NCBI GenBank assembly: GCA_017442445.1
Contig: JAFRZS010000061.1
Coordinates: 1-13,300, forward strand
DNA from: Clostridia bacterium
Lineage (GTDB): Bacteria > Bacillota > Clostridia > Oscillospirales > Acutalibacteraceae
DNA: 13,300 nt
Reading direction: 5' to 3'
Shown here: positions 13,001-13,300 of the stretch, piece after piece
How positions within the stretch are numbered: the first letter of the stretch is position 1
How the letters are laid out: each line of letters opens with the position of its first letter
Made by a program: the position numbers and the translations under genes
The notes under the pieces: model-generated
What the model saw: only the letters and a program-made list of their open reading frames with translations
The model's database searches: none
What the model was told of the DNA's origin: nothing

Positions 13001-13300
13001 ATGAAACTTTCATTCCGTTGGTACGGTAAAGACGACCCGATTTCACTTGAATATATCTCGCAGATTCCTGATATGCATTCAATCGTTTCTGCAGTTTATG
13101 ATGTAAAACCCGGTGAAGTATGGCCTGAAGAATCCATCAAAAAGATGGCAGATGAATGCAAGGAAAAGGGACTTGTATTTGATGTAGTAGAGTCAATTCC
13201 CGTTCACGAAAATATCAAATTAGGCAGAGAAAATGTTGATGAACTCATTGATGTTTATTGCGAAAATATCCGCCGTTGTGCAAAGTACGGTGTAAAATGC
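13001..13300 (+). CDS. uxuA: Mannonate dehydratase, N-terminal 100 residues (runs off window)
   Basis: The open frame continues past the right edge, so only the first 100 residues are seen. They match the start of UxuA closely: MKLSFRWYGKDDP, YISQIPDMHSIVSAVYD, GEVWPEESI and VVESIPVHENIKLG. UxuA dehydrates D-mannonate to 2-keto-3-deoxygluconate in the glucuronate/hexuronate pathway, using a divalent metal in a TIM barrel. Metal ligands lie beyond the visible part. AGGAGG lies about 7 bases before the ATG, and the gap from the upstream membrane-protein gene is 11 bp. It may share that operon or have an internal promoter I cannot see. Confidence 0.93.
   Translation, partial: MKLSFRWYGKDDPISLEYISQIPDMHSIVSAVYDVKPGEVWPEESIKKMADECKEKGLVFDVVESIPVHENIKLGRENVDELIDVYCENIRRCAKYGVKC

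Overview
The window looks like the chromosome of a Gram-positive gut-type Clostridia, probably a Ruminococcus/Oscillospiraceae-like Bacillota. The clues are strong AGGAGG ribosome-binding sites with frequent TTG and GTG starts, sigma-A promoters with 17-bp spacers, a BspA-type leucine-rich-repeat surface protein and a DUF4143-type ATPase. A mannonate dehydratase gene (uxuA) opens at the right edge. The genus cannot be fixed from the sequence alone.

Layout. Positions 1-109 hold a repeat with a terminator hairpin. 110-1471 (+) is a MATE-family multidrug/cation antiporter. 1472-1745 is a convergent intergenic region. It holds a small hairpin, a 7-bp tandem repeat, a strong bidirectional terminator and a regular array of small hairpins spaced by TCGATAT every 22 bp. 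1746-8521 (-) is one tightly packed nine-gene operon. In transcription order it encodes small terminase, large terminase, portal, fused protease/scaffold, decoration protein, HK97-fold major capsid protein, head-tail adaptor, head stopper, and a tail-terminator-like domain fused to a phage-fibre-type C-terminal domain. 8522-8787 is a divergent regulatory region. 8788-10017 (+) is an AAA_14/DUF4143 ATPase and 10125-11108 (+) is a membrane-anchored BspA-like LRR protein. A second copy of the left-edge repeat/terminator follows. 11314-12989 (+) is a translationally coupled pair, a TPR-like membrane-anchored protein and a multipass membrane protein. uxuA follows at 13001 and runs off the window.

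The most interesting part is the phage-derived operon. Every gene needed to build, mature, fill and close a DNA-containing head is present and open. Nothing else of a phage is visible in the window: no major tail protein, tape measure, baseplate, lysis, integrase, replication or repressor gene. The operon stops at a protein whose N-terminal half resembles the protein at the head-tail junction. Its C-terminal half carries a fibre-type 'IHVT...WN' linker and a terminal 'LGFKPK...YAYFALR' domain. The simplest history is an in-frame deletion that removed the whole tail module and joined its first gene to its last. The result could be a domesticated tail-less capsid, a capsid-forming satellite remnant, a gene-transfer-agent-like particle, or a prophage remnant preserved by chance. 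The intact frames, coupled translation, preserved ribosome-binding sites and clean terminator argue against random decay, but this is inference from one sequence.
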